From NCBI GenBank assembly GCA_023427825.1, contig JAEZAI010000443.1, positions 1 to 8,566 of the forward strand: a DNA stretch of 8,566 bases, read 5' to 3'. A program made the position numbers and the translations under genes. The notes beneath the pieces are model-generated. The model was not told the DNA's origin. It saw nothing but the letters and a program-made list of their open reading frames with translations, and did not search any database. This document shows positions 6,502-8,566 of the stretch, piece after piece (positions within the stretch are counted from its first letter, which is position 1; each line of letters starts with the position of its first letter). This DNA is from Actinomycetes bacterium (GTDB lineage: Bacteria > Actinomycetota > Acidimicrobiia > Acidimicrobiales > Microtrichaceae).

Positions 6502-8566
6502 TTGACCGGGAGAACCCCGCCCCCGCTGCCGGTCCTCGAGGTCCTGCCCCAGCTGCGCGACGCGCTCGACCGGCGCGGCGTCGCCGTGCTCGTCGCACCG
6601 CCCGGCACCGGCAAGACCACGGGCGTGCCGCCGGCGTTGCTGGACGAGCCGTGGGCCGCGGACCGGCGGCTGGTCGTGGTGCAGCCCCGGCGGCTCGCGG
6701 CGCGGAGCGCGGCCCGGCGCATCGCGGGCCCGCTCCCCGGCGCCGGGCGGGTGGGCGCCACGGTCGGGTACTCGGTGCGCGGCGATCGGTCGGTCGGGCC
6801 GCGGACCCGCATCGAGCTCGTGACCGAGGGGCTGCTCCTGCGACGGCTGCAGGCCGACCCCGGCGTCGACACGATCGGCGCGGTGCTGCTCGACGAGTTC
6901 CACGAGCGTTCGACGGACGCGGACCTGCTGCTCGCCCTGCTGCTCGACGTCCGGTCGTCGCTGCGGCCCGACCTGCGGTTGGTCGTGATGTCGGCCACCC
7001 TCGACGCCGGCCCGGTGGCCGAGCTGCTCGGCGGCGCCGACGGCCCCGCCCCGGTCGTGACGGCGACGGCGCCGATCCACCCGGTCCGGACGTTCCACCG
7101 GGCGGGCTCGGCGCACGACCGCCTCGAGGATCGGGTGGCCGCGGTCGTGCGCGAGGCGCTGGCGGCGGGACCCGAGGAGGACGGCGCGCTCGGCGACGTG
7201 CTGGTCTTCCTCCCAGGGCGTGGGGAGATCCGCCGGACGCGGTCCGCGCTGGGTGGGCTCGGGCCGGACACCGTGGTGCACGAGCTGCACGGTTCGGTGC
7301 CGCCCGCCGAGCAGGACGCCGCGCTCCGCCCCGACGACCGGGGGCGTCGACGGGTGGTGCTGGCCACGTCGGTGGCCGAGACGTCGATCACCGTCGAAGG
7401 CGTTCGGATCGTGGTGGATGCCGGGCGGCGACGGACGGTCCGCGTGGACCCGGCCACCGCGCTCCCCGGACTCGTCACCGGACCGGTCTCGATGGCGGGC
7501 GCCGACCAGCGCCGCGGCCGCGCCGGCCGGACCGGCCCCGGCACCTGCTACCGACTCTGGTCGGCCGACGAGGAGCGCCATCGCCCGGCCGCGGACCGGC
7601 CCGAGATCGTGGACGGCGACCTGGCCCCGTTGCTGCTCCAGGTGACGGCGTGGGGCGCCACGCCCGACGAGCTGCGCTTCCTGGACCCGCCCGGCGGGCC
7701 GCACCTCGCCGCCGCCCGCGAGCTCCTGACCGAACTGCGCGCGCTCGGTCCCGAGGGGCGGCTGACCGACCGGGGGCGAGCCCTTGCGGAGCTGGGCTTC
7801 CATCCCCGGTTGGGAGCGGTCGTCCTCGCCGCGCTCGACGGACCGCTCGGGTCGGAGGGCGCGGCCGAGCTGGCGGCGGTCCTGGAAGCCGACCTGCCGG
7901 GCGAGACCGACCTGGTGGAGCGCGTGCGGTCGGCGCGCCGCGGCGACGCGCGCCGCGAGGTGCGCGATGCCGTCCGGGAGTGGCGGCGACGGATCCCCGA
8001 CCCGGGTCGTTCGGGTACCGCTCGCCCGGATGCGGGGGCGGCGGACCCGGACGTGCACGTGGCCGCAGCGATCGTGGCCGGCTACCGCGACCGTCTGGCC
8101 CGACGCCGCGGCGGGGCCCGGACCGACGAACGGGGCCGCGCCCAGGCCGTCTACCAGCTGGTCGGCGGCGGCGAGGTGGCGGTGCGGCCGGCTGAGCACC
8201 CGCTCGCGCGGTCGCGCTGGCTGGCGGTGGTGGCCCTCGACCGTGGGCCCGACGGGTCGGTCGGCAGCACGCACCTGGCGGTGGCCGTCGACGACGAGGT
8301 CGCGCTGGCGGCGCTGGCCGATCGGACGTCGGAGGACCGGCGCGTCGAGTGGGACGGCGGCCGGCGCGAAGTCGTGGCCACCGTGCGGCGCCGTGTCGGC
8401 GCGATCGTGCTCGACGAGCGTCGGTGGTCCGACCCGCCGGCCGAGCTGGTGAGCGACGCGCTGGCCGACGGCCTCCACACGCAGGGCGCCGACGCGGTGT
8501 TCGACCGCTGGCACCAGGCCGACGAGCTGCTGGCACGCCTGGCCGTCGTGCGGGCGGCCACGGGGT
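6502..8566 (+). CDS. hrpB: ATP-dependent helicase HrpB, 3' end outside the window
   Basis: The 688 visible residues have the full motor of an HrpB-type DEAH/RHA helicase. Motifs, counted from TTG 6502, are: Walker A in APPGTGKTT (32-40); QPRR; TEGLLLRRL (motif Ib region); DEFH at 131-134, the HrpB form of the DEAH box; SAT at 164-166; VFLPGRGEIR at 235-244; ATSVAETSIT at 288-297; and the arginine-finger motif QRRGRAGR at 336-343. A helicase-associated region follows (about 365-470), then the HrpB-specific C-terminal region with VYQL at 550-553. Family members are usually 800-850 residues, so roughly the last 120-160 lie outside the window. In this frame the last upstream stop is at 6244, with no ATG or GTG before 6502; the next candidate, GTG 6586, would begin inside the strand leading to Walker A. 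TTG is therefore preferred. It starts ten bases after the lipoprotein stop. HrpB unwinds nucleic acid in an ATP-dependent way, but its cellular role is poorly defined. Confidence 0.92.
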   Translation, partial: MTGRTPPPLPVLEVLPQLRDALDRRGVAVLVAPPGTGKTTGVPPALLDEPWAADRRLVVVQPRRLAARSAARRIAGPLPGAGRVGATVGYSVRGDRSVGPRTRIELVTEGLLLRRLQADPGVDTIGAVLLDEFHERSTDADLLLALLLDVRSSLRPDLRLVVMSATLDAGPVAELLGGADGPAPVVTATAPIHPVRTFHRAGSAHDRLEDRVAAVVREALAAGPEEDGALGDVLVFLPGRGEIRRTRSALGGLGPDTVVHELHGSVPPAEQDAALRPDDRGRRRVVLATSVAETSITVEGVRIVVDAGRRRTVRVDPATALPGLVTGPVSMAGADQRRGRAGRTGPGTCYRLWSADEERHRPAADRPEIVDGDLAPLLLQVTAWGATPDELRFLDPPGGPHLAAARELLTELRALGPEGRLTDRGRALAELGFHPRLGAVVLAALDGPLGSEGAAELAAVLEADLPGETDLVERVRSARRGDARREVRDAVREWRRRIPDPGRSGTARPDAGAADPDVHVAAAIVAGYRDRLARRRGGARTDERGRAQAVYQLVGGGEVAVRPAEHPLARSRWLAVVALDRGPDGSVGSTHLAVAVDDEVALAALADRTSEDRRVEWDGGRREVVATVRRRVGAIVLDERRWSDPPAELVSDALADGLHTQGADAVFDRWHQADELLARLAVVRAATG

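Noticed and set aside
3999..7544. A 1181-residue open frame on the minus strand
   Set aside because: It lies antisense to the amidohydrolase, lipoprotein and helicase genes, and its product is low-complexity Arg/Ser/Pro/Ala sequence without domains. Long stop-free antisense frames are expected at this GC content.
6651..8195. A 514-residue + strand open frame in another phase of the helicase
   Set aside because: Its product is Arg/Ala/Gly/Pro-rich without motifs. The true frame runs from 6502 off the window end with every HrpB motif intact and no frameshift.
6415..8514. A 699-residue open frame on the minus strand over the helicase
   Set aside because: The + strand here encodes all helicase motifs in order, while the minus product shows none of any family.

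Overview
The window is very GC-rich, uses GC-ending codons, and carries five protein genes, all on the + strand and separated by only 10 to 61 bases. No RNA gene, CRISPR array, insertion sequence or integration signature is visible. The base composition, the Tat lipoprotein signal, the GTG and TTG starts and one probable leaderless start (TAGGGT seven bases before an ATG) suggest a high-GC actinobacterial chromosome, perhaps the Acidimicrobiia. That placement is inference from style, not from a marker gene.

Left part (3-2433): two polytopic GT-C-fold glycosyltransferases in a row. The first is a GT39/ArnT-like protein whose N-terminus lies outside the window. The second is a PIG-V-like mannosyltransferase starting at GTG 1321. 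A six-codon reading frame fits exactly between them, overlapping the stop of one and the start of the other by four bases at each end. Together the two suggest polyprenyl-phosphate-sugar-dependent glycosylation at the outer face of the membrane.

Middle (2459-6491): a cytosolic amidohydrolase of the N-acyl-D-amino-acid deacylase family, followed by a Tat-exported lipoprotein of 745 residues. The lipoprotein is the least familiar gene here. Its helical N-terminal half and beta-rich C-terminal half, plus H-x-N-V and RGRS motifs, recall the PL8 polysaccharide lyases, but the match is remote and it may be a new family. A leaderless-type promoter precedes the amidohydrolase. No TAnnnT-like element occurs in the downstream gaps, so the amidohydrolase, lipoprotein and helicase may share one transcript.

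Right part (6502 to the end): the first 688 residues of an HrpB-type DEAH/RHA helicase, read from a TTG start and cut by the window edge. Its function is not obviously linked to its neighbours.

The window looks like ordinary, dense chromosomal coding sequence. The points most worth following are the lipoprotein, the altered metal-ligand set of the amidohydrolase and the mini-cistron between the two glycosyltransferases.
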